From: Bacillota bacterium
GTDB taxonomy: Bacteria > Bacillota > Clostridia > Acetivibrionales > DSM-1351
Direction of reading: 5' to 3'
Length of the DNA: 64,000 nucleotides
NCBI GenBank assembly: GCA_023415305.1
Contig: JAEZKZ010000036.1
Span: forward strand, 62,001 to 126,000
Below the pieces are notes generated by a model. It did not search any database. It was given only the letters and a program-made list of their open reading frames with translations, and was not told the origin of the DNA. This document shows positions 8,599-17,150 of this stretch, piece by piece; position 1 is the stretch's first letter, and each line of letters begins with the position of its first letter. The translations under genes were made by a program, and so were the position numbers.

Positions 8599-10123
8599 TT
8601 TGACTTACTCCTCCCGCTATGGTATACATAATTTTATCCTGTGTCATATCTTCGCCCTGCAATTCTCCTACCACATGCAGGTCACGCATAACAATCAGTC
8701 TGGAACAGGTACGAAGCATTTCCTCAATCTCAGATGAAATAAATGTGATACCCATCCCCTCAGATGCAAGTTTAAGTACCAGCTTTTGAATTTCTACCTT
8801 TGTTCCAATATCAATTCCACGTGTTGGCTCATCAAGAATGAGATAATCTGGATGAGTGAGCAGCCAACGGGCAAGAATTACCTTTTGCTGATTTCCCCCT
8901 GACAAAGAGTTAATGGGAGTATCTGCCGATGCGGTTTTTATGCCTAGAAGACTTATATACTCATCCGCAAATGCCTGGGCCTGAGCCTTAGTAAACGGTT
9001 TGAAAAAACCTCGCATAACCTGCAGTGCAAGTATTATATTATCCCTGACTGATAAGTCACCAATAATTCCGTCCCGCTTACGGTCCTCGGAAAGATATCC
9101 TATTCCTTTCTTCATGGCTTTTATGGGCGAAGTAATGTTCACATTCTCGCCTTTGATTTTCAACTTGCCTTTTATGACCTTATCTGCACCGAAAATTGCA
9201 CGAACACACTCACTGCGGCCAGATCCCAGCAGACCGGCAAATCCCGTTACTTCACCCTTGTACACAGTAAAATTAAATGGCTTTACACCTGAAGTGCTAG
9301 AAAGTCCTTCTGTTTCAAGAATCGCTTCTTTAGCGTCATCGGAACCTGATTTTCCGACCTTATGTATGTCAGCTAAATCGCCTAGTTCCTTACCCATCAT
9401 TTTGGCGACAAGTTCTATCCTTGGTAAGTCTTTAATAAGATATTCTCCAACCAGCTCACCATTACGTAAAACGGTGATTTTATCGCATAGCGCGTAAACC
9501 TGATCCAGGAAATGGGTAACAAATATTATTCCTACCCCTCTGCTCTTGAGTTCACGCATAAGTGTAAACAGCTTGGCGACTTCCTGTTCATCCAACGATG
9601 AGGTAGGCTCGTCAAGTATCAATACCTTGCAGTCCATGTCGACAGCTCGTGCAATGGCTACCATTTGCTGAACCGCTATGGAGCAATTGGACAGTTGCTG
9701 CGTTGGTTTTGCAGGTATGCCCAGACTTTCTAGAATACTTTCTGCTCTCTTGTTGCTCGTTTTCCAATTAACTAAGAGATCATTGGTTCTACCAATAAAC
9801 AGATTCTCAGCAACTGTTAAGTTGGGACACAAGGTAATTTCCTGATACACGGTGCTTATTCCGAGCCTTTGGGCTTCTTGAGGCGATTTGATATTAACTG
9901 GCCTATTGAGTCCTTTAATATAAATTTCTCCGGCATCCTTAGTGTAGACCCCTGTCAAAACCTTTATTAAGGTGGACTTTCCGGCACCATTTTCGCCCAT
10001 AAGCGCATGGATCTCCCCTTCATATAAAGTGAAATCCACATTTTGTAAAGCCCGTACACCGGGAAAGCTTTTATATATATTTTTCATTGTAAGTACGGTG
10101 TTCTGCATAGTGATAATACTCAA
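8579..10123 (-). CDS. Sugar ABC transporter ATPase, YtfR/RbsA-like double domain
   Basis: About 514 residues with two ABC domains. Domain 1 has Walker A GENGAGKST, a changed signature LSNCSIAVQQ and Walker B CKVLILDEPTSSLD. Domain 2 has a degenerate Walker A GLLGSGRSE, a proper LSGGNQQKVILARWL signature and YLILDEPTRGID. This asymmetry is normal in the RbsA/AraG/YtfR (CUT2) group. It powers monosaccharide import with the two permeases downstream. The start is uncertain: TTG at 10123 lies very close to GGAGGA, whereas ATG at 10108 is 16 bases from it. Confidence 0.9.
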   Translation of the reverse strand: MSIITMQNTVLTMKNIYKSFPGVRALQNVDFTLYEGEIHALMGENGAGKSTLIKVLTGVYTKDAGEIYIKGLNRPVNIKSPQEAQRLGISTVYQEITLCPNLTVAENLFIGRTNDLLVNWKTSNKRAESILESLGIPAKPTQQLSNCSIAVQQMVAIARAVDMDCKVLILDEPTSSLDEQEVAKLFTLMRELKSRGVGIIFVTHFLDQVYALCDKITVLRNGELVGEYLIKDLPRIELVAKMMGKELGDLADIHKVGKSGSDDAKEAILETEGLSSTSGVKPFNFTVYKGEVTGFAGLLGSGRSECVRAIFGADKVIKGKLKIKGENVNITSPIKAMKKGIGYLSEDRKRDGIIGDLSVRDNIILALQVMRGFFKPFTKAQAQAFADEYISLLGIKTASADTPINSLSGGNQQKVILARWLLTHPDYLILDEPTRGIDIGTKVEIQKLVLKLASEGMGITFISSEIEEMLRTCSRLIVMRDLHVVGELQGEDMTQDKIMYTIAGGVSQNDQNQY

Positions 10124-10246
10124 TCCTCCGTTCAGAAACTATATCGTACATTATCCTGTCACTTCTGGTACTTCTTCACTTCTGTCATAAAGTCAACTAC
10201 GCCCTCAAACCCACCATCGGCTTTATGCAATAGTAATTGACTTTAG

Positions 10247-10304
10247 GAAATGCGCGGTACCAAGATCTGCAATCAATAGCCATATGCTCGGTGCCGCGCA
10301 TTTC
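10247..10304 (-). other. Intercistronic hairpin after binding-protein gene
   Basis: GAAATGCGCGGTACC (10247-10261) pairs with GGTGCCGCGCATTTC (10290-10304), giving a 15-base stem with one wobble. No T run follows on the minus strand, so it more likely stabilises the upstream binding-protein mRNA or lowers read-through than acts as a full terminator. Confidence 0.7.
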
Positions 10305-10327
10305 AATCAACAGAAACTATTATGTAA

Positions 10328-11305
10328 TTAATATTTACGTGCATCAACAATTTCTTTTGTTATTGTATTACTGTCAAACACTTCCTCTTTAACAAATGCA
10401 TTCTTTTCGACTTCCTCACCAGCTTCAAGCTTATTAATGAGCTCTACTATACGAGGACCATGAAGAGGATTACACTCTATGTCCAGGTTGATTTTTCCTT
10501 CAAGAACCAGCTTAAGTGCCCACTGATTTGCATCAAAAGCTATAACCTTTACATTGCCGGTCTTGCCATATGTAATACCAGCAGCATCCATAGCGGCACA
10601 AGCGCCACGAGCCATGTTATCATTTTCAGCATAAATAATATTGAATTTAGTTCCTTTAGCAATAAGTTCAGCAACAGCCTGCTTTGCAAGAGCTTCATCC
10701 CAACCCTTCATGTTTTGGTTGAATACAATATTCCAGCCGTTTTCCTTTGCGCCGTCTTCAATAGCTTTGGAGCGTCCGAGCTGAGCAGTAGCGCCTGTGT
10801 CGCCGCCAATTACAACAATGTTGTTTTCAGGAAGTGCTTGCTTCTTAATCCAATCAACAGCCTTTTTGCCCTCTGCCTCGAAATCTGAGCATACCATCGC
10901 GGTGTAAAGCGCCTCTGGCAAGTCAAGTTGACGGTCTGCCATGATAAATGGTATTCCGGCATCCTTAGCAGCCTTTGCCACATCTTCCCAGCCTGCTTTC
11001 TGAATTCCTAAGACTACAAGGTAGTCAACCTCTTCCTGGATGAGCTGCTGTGCCTGTTTAATCTGTGTTGAATGGTCTCCTTCACCGAAAACCATCTTTG
11101 TCTCAAAACCTGCTGCTGCAAAAGCTTCGTTGAAGGATTTTGTGTTGGCTGTACGCCAGTCTGACTCGTTAGCGTTTGTCTGCACAACACCTACAGTAAC
11201 TTTCTTGTCTGATTTGCCTTCTCCTTTACTAGCAGCTTTACCGCCGCATGCTGCAAGTGTAAACACCAGTGCCAATGCCAGGATTAAAGAAATTAATCTC
11301 TTCAT
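10328..11305 (-). CDS. Sugar-binding lipoprotein of ABC importer, YtfQ-like
   Basis: 325 residues. A lipoprotein signal peptide ends in LAAC (Cys20), followed by a low-complexity linker and a periplasmic-binding type 1 fold (KVTVGVVQTNANESDWRTANTKS at the start, GGDTGATAQLGRSKA mid-chain, VIAFDANQWALKLVLEG late). The ESDWR and AQLGRSK motifs resemble YtfQ, the galactofuranose receptor. It is the first gene of the importer operon, after GGGAGGA. The following hairpin would let it be made in excess over the permeases. It is tethered outside the cell membrane. Confidence 0.88.
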   Translation of the reverse strand: MKRLISLILALALVFTLAACGGKAASKGEGKSDKKVTVGVVQTNANESDWRTANTKSFNEAFAAAGFETKMVFGEGDHSTQIKQAQQLIQEEVDYLVVLGIQKAGWEDVAKAAKDAGIPFIMADRQLDLPEALYTAMVCSDFEAEGKKAVDWIKKQALPENNIVVIGGDTGATAQLGRSKAIEDGAKENGWNIVFNQNMKGWDEALAKQAVAELIAKGTKFNIIYAENDNMARGACAAMDAAGITYGKTGNVKVIAFDANQWALKLVLEGKINLDIECNPLHGPRIVELINKLEAGEEVEKNAFVKEEVFDSNTITKEIVDARKY

Positions 11306-11502
11306 GGATATTTCCTCCCAATCATTTTTTAACTCAAAATATCGAGTTCTCTTTTTACGCCAAGTATATTAAACATATACGCATAAAAATACGGAAATTA
11401 TTCCAGTAATTGTAGTAATTTTTACTGTGCTTTAATTTCCTTTATTCGTTGGTTAAGATTTTTATGAATTTTGTTTATTTTTTTACGTTCCGGTATGAAG
11501 AT

Positions 11503-12597
11503 CTAATAGCTCCGTCCGACACGGTCTGAACTTGCGGTTTCTGCCTCAAAGACCTTTCCATCCACATATGATATCTTATCAACCTTTTCTCCCTTTTCCA
11601 GGCGTTCTATTATCTCTGCTATTATCGGGCCTTGCAAAGGATTACACTCAATATCAACATTAATCAGACCTGCTTCCATCTTATCAAATGCTTCAGAAAC
11701 TGCGTCAAAGGAGATGACGGTTATATCCCCGTTTATTCCGCAGGTTAATCCGGCCTCCTGAATTGCCTCTATTGCACCAAATGTCATATCGTCATTCTGT
11801 GAAACTAATACATCAATATCATCATATATCTTCAAAAACTTCTCCATTACTTCCTTGCCCTTTGCTTTTGTAAAATCACCGTTTTCATGGGCGAGAATAT
11901 TCCAATTGCTGTGTAGTTTGGCTACATCCATAAATCCTTTGGAACGTCCAATCTGAGCAGTTGAATTTAAAGTACCCTCAAGAACGACAATATTTATGAT
12001 ATCCTTATTTTGTACCCTCTTTTCCTTCAAAGGTGTTTCTTCTGATAAGGATTCCTTTTTCTTTGAATTGTCATTTTCTTTTTTTTGCTCCTCCAGATAT
12101 TTTTCCAGCCACTGGCCTGCCTTCATACCTTCTAAATACTTATCAGTGCCCACGCATGCCACATAAAGGCTTTCATCTTTAGTTTCAATCATACGATCCA
12201 CAATTATAACCGGAATACCAGCCTGCTTTGCCTCCTCTAATACTGTGTCCCACCCGGTTTCGGTCACTGGAGCAATTACAATATAATCAACCTCCTGAAA
12301 AATAAAACTCCTTACATCCTTAATCTGATTTTCCTGGCTCTGTCTACCATTAGAAAAGATCAATGAAAATCCATTCTTTTTAACAAGAGCATTCTGTATG
12401 GATTTTGTATTTGCTGAACGCCAGTCTGATTCAGAACCAAGCTGGGAAAAACCCACAATGGTCAGATCGGAATCAATATTCCTTGTATTATCATTGTTAT
12501 TATTTTGAAGGTTTTTCCACGGCCTTAGGCTGAAGCTGGCAAGCACTATTAAAACAATACAGAAAATCCATAGCATGATTTTAATCTTTTTATTCAT
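11503..12597 (-). CDS. Membrane-anchored YtfQ-like sugar-binding sensor protein
   Basis: 364 residues. One N-terminal hydrophobic anchor (about 8-24) has no lipobox cysteine, and a type 1 binding-protein fold follows. It is clearly a paralogue of the importer's receptor (GSESDWRSANTKS, TAQIGRSKG, DIECNPLQGP shared). A charged Lys/Glu/Ser insertion at about 170-200 interrupts the fold. It follows the histidine kinase gene with an 8-base overlap, so it probably acts as the extracellular sugar sensor of that kinase, as XylFII does with LytS in C. beijerinckii. That role is inference from order and paralogy. Confidence 0.82.
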   Translation of the reverse strand: MNKKIKIMLWIFCIVLIVLASFSLRPWKNLQNNNNDNTRNIDSDLTIVGFSQLGSESDWRSANTKSIQNALVKKNGFSLIFSNGRQSQENQIKDVRSFIFQEVDYIVIAPVTETGWDTVLEEAKQAGIPVIIVDRMIETKDESLYVACVGTDKYLEGMKAGQWLEKYLEEQKKENDNSKKKESLSEETPLKEKRVQNKDIINIVVLEGTLNSTAQIGRSKGFMDVAKLHSNWNILAHENGDFTKAKGKEVMEKFLKIYDDIDVLVSQNDDMTFGAIEAIQEAGLTCGINGDITVISFDAVSEAFDKMEAGLINVDIECNPLQGPIIAEIIERLEKGEKVDKISYVDGKVFEAETASSDRVGRSY

Positions 12598-14086
12598 ATA
12601 CTACCTCTATTCGTTCATTCTCCGCCTGTCTTGCAGGAATCCTAATTGTGATGTCTGTGCCTTCCCCTTTTTTACTTTGTATATCCAGCCCATACATATT
12701 ACCATAGTTCAATTTAATTCTTTTATTAACGTTTGCAAGTCCAAAACCTGAGCTTTGCTTGTTACCCGGCATTTCAATTTCTTTTCTTAAAGCGTCCAAC
12801 TCCTGTTCATCCAATCCAATCCCATTATCAATCACGTGGAAGCAAATGATCTGGTCTTTCATTTCACCTGTTACTGTAATTTTGCCTTTTGCTCTTAACA
12901 TTTTAATTCCATGATATAAAGAATTCTCAATAAGTGGCTGCATAGTCAGCTTCAAAATCTGATATCCGTAAAGTTCTTCAGGAATATCAATTTCATAGTC
13001 AAGTATATCTTTATATCGTGACTGTTGTATCTGCAGATAACTTTTAATATGTATTTCCTCTTCACGAATGGTGATGAAATCCTTCCCCTTACTAACAACA
13101 GTTCTGAAAAACTCGGAAAGAGATACCACCATATCGATTGCCTCTCTATTTTTATCTCCTTCTATCAGCCAGATAATTGTATCCAAGCTATTATATAAAA
13201 AATGAGGATTAATCTGGGCTTGTAGAAGCTTTGATTCCATATGCCTTAAGTTTTCCTGTTCCAGTTTGATACTTTTAACCTGCTGTTCCAGTTTGAAAGC
13301 CATGTCGTTAAAGCTGTCAGATAATATTGACAGTTCATCATGATTATTACAGGTTGTCCTGGCTGTAAAATCTCCCTTTGCCACCATAGCAGTTTTATCA
13401 CATAACGTCCTGATTGGTTTTGTAATGCTATCTGTAACAAGAATGTTAACTAAAACGGATGCCACGATAATAGAAGCTAATGCCACAATGATTGTCACTA
13501 TTACATTGGTTACTTGTTCATTAAGGCTCTGCCTTATATCTTCAAAATCCTGAGTTTCATAATAAATATAATATTGAATCTCTTCCTGAAACATTTCGGT
13601 TAGTATATAAATATCAGATTCCAGCATTTTAATATTCTCTTCATAATGGCCTGTCTGATTTAGATTGTCACGTATTTCGTTAATCCTGTCCTTCAAGGTA
13701 TTAAGATTAAGCAGAATGCGTTTAATCCAATCAAGACTATCTCTGCTCGATGTTATCTTCTGCAGATTAGTAAAATTCTCTCTTGCATCCTCTATGAGCT
13801 TATAGGGATTCTTTAAATCGCTGTTTTTATCAATGGATTCAAAAGTTTCTGCTTCTACAACAATCTTATACATGCTTTCATCCATTTCCTCTTTAAAATT
13901 GAGATTATAAGTATTAGCTGAAGTAATCCTTCGCACTATGGCATCATATGCAGTGCTATAATTATGTAGAGCGGCAATCTGGTAAACCGACAGAATTATC
14001 ATTGGAATGATGATAACAACAGCTACAAGGGAAAACTTAAGCCTTAAGGGATATTTAATTGGTTTTTCATAATTATTTCTTCTCAT
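12590..14086 (-). CDS. Sensor histidine kinase, YesM/LytS type
   Basis: 498 residues. An N-terminal membrane helix (about 16-33), an extracellular helical region of about 150 residues, a second helix (about 190-210) and a HAMP domain (ITKPIRTLCDKTAMVAKGDF) come first. The His_kinase domain has phospho-acceptor motif QINPHFLYNSLDTI, and the HATPase has DNGIGLDEQEL and GFGLANVNKRI. Its gene overlaps those for the response regulator and the anchored binding protein, implying a three-part sensor. The mostly helical input domain lacks a Cache fold, consistent with sensing through the binding protein. Confidence 0.9.
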   Translation of the reverse strand: MRRNNYEKPIKYPLRLKFSLVAVVIIIPMIILSVYQIAALHNYSTAYDAIVRRITSANTYNLNFKEEMDESMYKIVVEAETFESIDKNSDLKNPYKLIEDARENFTNLQKITSSRDSLDWIKRILLNLNTLKDRINEIRDNLNQTGHYEENIKMLESDIYILTEMFQEEIQYYIYYETQDFEDIRQSLNEQVTNVIVTIIVALASIIVASVLVNILVTDSITKPIRTLCDKTAMVAKGDFTARTTCNNHDELSILSDSFNDMAFKLEQQVKSIKLEQENLRHMESKLLQAQINPHFLYNSLDTIIWLIEGDKNREAIDMVVSLSEFFRTVVSKGKDFITIREEEIHIKSYLQIQQSRYKDILDYEIDIPEELYGYQILKLTMQPLIENSLYHGIKMLRAKGKITVTGEMKDQIICFHVIDNGIGLDEQELDALRKEIEMPGNKQSSGFGLANVNKRIKLNYGNMYGLDIQSKKGEGTDITIRIPARQAENERIEVVYE

Positions 14087-15705
14087 TCTTCACCTTTACC
14101 CTGCAGCCTGTATTCGGAGGGTGTACAATTCTGTGTCTTTTTAAATATATAACTGAAATAATGGGAATCAAGATATCCTACTAAATAACCGATATCCGTT
14201 ATTTTTTTGCCTGAACATCTTAAATAATCCTTGGCCTTCTCCATACGAATGTCAGTAAGATATTCAATAAAGGTCATCCCGGTTTCCTGATTAAAAAGTG
14301 AGCTAAAATAATTGGGACTAAGATTAACGGTAGATGCCACCTGGTCTAGCGAAAGATCACTCATAGCAAATTTTAGATTGATATACTCCTTCGCCTGTTC
14401 AATAAGACCGGCATATCTTTTCTGACTGTTTTTATTACGAAGCTCGATGGCTTCTTTCAGTATGGATTTATAAAATTTACTGCAGTCCTCAAAACTGGAA
14501 AGGTGTTCAATGACACTATTCATTCTCTTGAGGCTGTTGTCTATTTTCTCCCTTGGGTACTTCATGGTCTTAAGGAATTTAATGATAGCAGAATAACCAT
14601 CCATTATGATATAATGCCGAAAAATAGTTGACCTCATAGCATTGGAGCCAAACCCGTCAAAATAGCTGTCTACAAATCCATCAACATCATGAATGGTACC
14701 TCTCTTTAAGAATTCTTCCAATGAATTTCTATCAAGCTTCTCTAGATCCAGCTCACTGACGTTAATCCTGTTTCCTACCTGACCCTTAATATTACTAACA
14801 TCATTATATGATAAAAACTGATCCCTGCTTTCGAAATAACGAAGGGAGAAAGCACTGTTAGCATCAAGATAGGACTGCTGTAAGTCACGGATACGATGAA
14901 CAACTCTACCGATTCCACCAAAATAATGTGCCTTGTCTTCACAGATACCAATCAATAAATTACACAGTTCCCGGGTTAACTGATTAACCCTCAAATCATT
15001 TTCGCCCGTAAGTATAAAAGCCCATCCATCCATACCACGCTCAAATACTTTTATGTCAGGAAAGCTGCTCAGGGCCTGAGTCATTTTCATTTCGCAGTAT
15101 ACAATATCATTTGAGTATTCGTACATTTCCTCTTGTCCTTTAAATTGAAACAGTAAAACACAAAAGGCTCTTGCCACCATATCTATTCCAAGTTCCTCTT
15201 CCTGTTCAATAATTTGTGAAAGAGACATCTTCCCGCTGACCAGTGCATTAAAAAAGTCCTTTCTTTTTTCTCCCTGTTTCTGATAAACCAACTGCTGATA
15301 CTGTTCGAGTATTTCTTTTTCCTTCCGTTCTTTTTCAATTACAGCAGCGGCATTTTTTACTGCAGCTATCAGCTTACTGGATGTTATCGGCTTAAGCAGA
15401 TATTCACTGATACCAATATCAATTGCTTGTTGTGCATAGCCAAAATCACTATATCCGCTGATAATAATGATTTTCAGCTGAGGCATATCTTTTTTTAACA
15501 ATTTACTTAACTCAAGACCGTCCATGAAGGGCATTTTTATATCTGTAATCAGAATGTCTGGCTGTTCTCTAACTATGAGCGGATAGGCCAATTCACCATC
15601 ACTTTCATCTCCGACTAATATAAAACCCTCTTCTTCCCAATGAATTTTGTTCTTGATACCATCCCTTATTACAAATTCATCCTCCACTAAAAAAACCTTA
15701 TACAT
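14083..15705 (-). CDS. AraC-type response regulator, YesN type
   Basis: 540 residues: a receiver domain with phospho-acceptor DILITDIKMPFMDGLEL near residue 55, a long linker, and two AraC helix-turn-helix motifs at the C-terminus (LSLDQVASTVNLSPNYFSSLF; ITDIGYLVGYLDSHYFSYIF). It would activate the adjacent importer operon when phosphorylated by the kinase. The chosen ATG follows CGGAGGA; the frame extends ten codons further upstream without support. Its stop overlaps the kinase start (ATGA). Confidence 0.92.
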   Translation of the reverse strand: MYKVFLVEDEFVIRDGIKNKIHWEEEGFILVGDESDGELAYPLIVREQPDILITDIKMPFMDGLELSKLLKKDMPQLKIIIISGYSDFGYAQQAIDIGISEYLLKPITSSKLIAAVKNAAAVIEKERKEKEILEQYQQLVYQKQGEKRKDFFNALVSGKMSLSQIIEQEEELGIDMVARAFCVLLFQFKGQEEMYEYSNDIVYCEMKMTQALSSFPDIKVFERGMDGWAFILTGENDLRVNQLTRELCNLLIGICEDKAHYFGGIGRVVHRIRDLQQSYLDANSAFSLRYFESRDQFLSYNDVSNIKGQVGNRINVSELDLEKLDRNSLEEFLKRGTIHDVDGFVDSYFDGFGSNAMRSTIFRHYIIMDGYSAIIKFLKTMKYPREKIDNSLKRMNSVIEHLSSFEDCSKFYKSILKEAIELRNKNSQKRYAGLIEQAKEYINLKFAMSDLSLDQVASTVNLSPNYFSSLFNQETGMTFIEYLTDIRMEKAKDYLRCSGKKITDIGYLVGYLDSHYFSYIFKKTQNCTPSEYRLQGKGEE

Positions 15706-15871
15706 AATTTTCCTCCGAAAAATTATAAAGTACATAAATAAAGTATCATAATATTTAGTGGTTTTGTTAATTTTTTTAAGTTTATAGTGGATTTAATATA
15801 TTTATAAAGACTTGGAAACTGTGAATCTTTATCTTAATACCAGGATTGTAAATAGCAAAGACTTGAAGCAC

Positions 15872-15926
15872 CGAAAGGGTCTGCTGCAAAATTCGCTGAA
15901 TAGCCATTTTGCAGCAGACCCTTTCG
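15872..15926. repeat. Palindromic repeat element, second copy
   Basis: A perfect 21-base stem runs from CGAAAGGGTCTGCTGCAAAA to its complement, closing on GCTGAATAGC. It shares the core and GGGTCT/AGACCC arms with 3062-3107. It lies between the GH172 operon end and the YesN gene start, so it may also terminate the GH172 transcript. Otherwise the 258-base gap has nothing obvious beyond AT-rich promoter-like sequence. Confidence 0.7.
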
Positions 15927-15963
15927 CAATGCTTTGAATAGAGAAATTTATGGTCTCCCGTTA

Positions 15964-17073
15964 TTAAGGATTTTTATGTCCAAATATTCTTTTTAAATTT
16001 TCTTCATTTTGTGGCTTTACCTCGGGTAACGGCAGTCTGTCCTCCAGTTCTGGAATGGGCTTAAATTCCAGATGCGGTTCTGTTTGATACCAGTAAGCTG
16101 TTGAGCTTATATCGTCACTGCGGTGATTATTATGTCCATGTTCTATAGTGACTTTTATACTTTTATCAAACATTACGGGATCTTGAATGTGATATCTGTA
16201 TGTTGAGATTTTACCACTCCAATTAGGACCACCTCCCAGAATGATTCCGTGATATGGTGTACAAACTTCCTGTTGTGGACACCATGCAGTATTAAAGTAA
16301 TCCTCGGTTCCGGTTCCATGAAGTGAAGGCGGCCATTGTTCATCATCTATAAATATCATGTCATCTCCTTCTCCATACCAGTTCCATTCATTGGTAGCTC
16401 TCAGGTTATGAACATTAAAATTGCAGCCAACATAATGTCCCTTTCCTCTGGCTTCGAGTATAACGTAATTCCCTGCTCCAGTAACATTTTTGCCTCCAAA
16501 CTCATATTCCTCATTGCCCATTTCCTTATCAGAAACTCCAGCTGTAGGACATTCTCTATTCCATGAAGCATGAAATCTGAGTTCATTTACCGGAAGCTGC
16601 TCCACTTCCTCATAGTCAATATAAAAATAGAACTTTAATGTATCCTCCGCATTACTTTCAACCTCTATTCTGGCATTCGATGCAAACGGCATTGGAAAAA
16701 AACAGTTGAGTGCCTTACCATCTTCGGGACTCATCATAAGGCAGGCGGAGGCATAATTTTTTGTAATGCCATGTCCCATACCAAAAAAATCTCCTATGGG
16801 TGCTTCTACACTCGGTGCTTCCTCTCCATCCCAAAACATTCTCAGTATTACCTTCCTTGGAAGGAACTCTTCATTACTTGTACCATCTGGAGCCATGGTC
16901 ATCCATATGTGCCTGATATAGCCTGCTCCCTTTATATCACATATTTCAAGCTTCTCATTAGGACAAAGTGTATAATAATCCTTATTGCCTCCGGATCTAT
17001 CATAGCTTGAAACTCTGCGCGATCTTCCATTTCTCATCTGACTTATACTATTTTTCGCATTCATCATATCCAT
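15964..17073 (-). CDS. GH172 (DUF2961) glycoside hydrolase
   Basis: 369 residues matching the DUF2961 family, now CAZy GH172. Conserved stretches include GAGYIRHIWMTMA, PIGDFFGMGHG, the diagnostic HGTGTEDYFNTAW (about 258-270) and a late YRYHIQDPVMF. Characterised GH172 enzymes act on alpha-D-fructofuranosides (difructose anhydride) and D-arabinofuranosides. There is no signal peptide, so it works on imported oligosaccharides in the cytoplasm. It is the last gene of the CUT1 operon, after a kinase-isomerase fusion that suits a released D-pentofuranose. AGGTGG precedes the ATG. Substrate is inferred, not shown. Confidence 0.85.
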   Translation of the reverse strand: MDMMNAKNSISQMRNGRSRRVSSYDRSGGNKDYYTLCPNEKLEICDIKGAGYIRHIWMTMAPDGTSNEEFLPRKVILRMFWDGEEAPSVEAPIGDFFGMGHGITKNYASACLMMSPEDGKALNCFFPMPFASNARIEVESNAEDTLKFYFYIDYEEVEQLPVNELRFHASWNRECPTAGVSDKEMGNEEYEFGGKNVTGAGNYVILEARGKGHYVGCNFNVHNLRATNEWNWYGEGDDMIFIDDEQWPPSLHGTGTEDYFNTAWCPQQEVCTPYHGIILGGGPNWSGKISTYRYHIQDPVMFDKSIKVTIEHGHNNHRSDDISSTAYWYQTEPHLEFKPIPELEDRLPLPEVKPQNEENLKRIFGHKNP

Positions 17074-17150
17074 TATCCCACCACCTGGAAATTCGTTTAT
17101 TTAGTTTATAGATTTCAAATATTACCGGTATTTATGCTTTCTGTATCAGC

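Noticed and set aside
9000..9497. 165-codon plus-strand frame
   Set aside because: It is the antisense shadow of the double-domain ABC ATPase; composition follows the codons of the real gene.
10247..10304. Rho-independent terminator
   Set aside because: The stem is strong but no T run follows on the transcribed strand, so it was recorded as an intercistronic hairpin instead.
10460..10888. 142-codon plus-strand frame
   Set aside because: It is a shadow of the YtfQ-like receptor gene on the other strand.
15964..17073. Secreted glycosidase
   Set aside because: The GH172 protein has no signal peptide or lipobox, so extracellular action is not supported.
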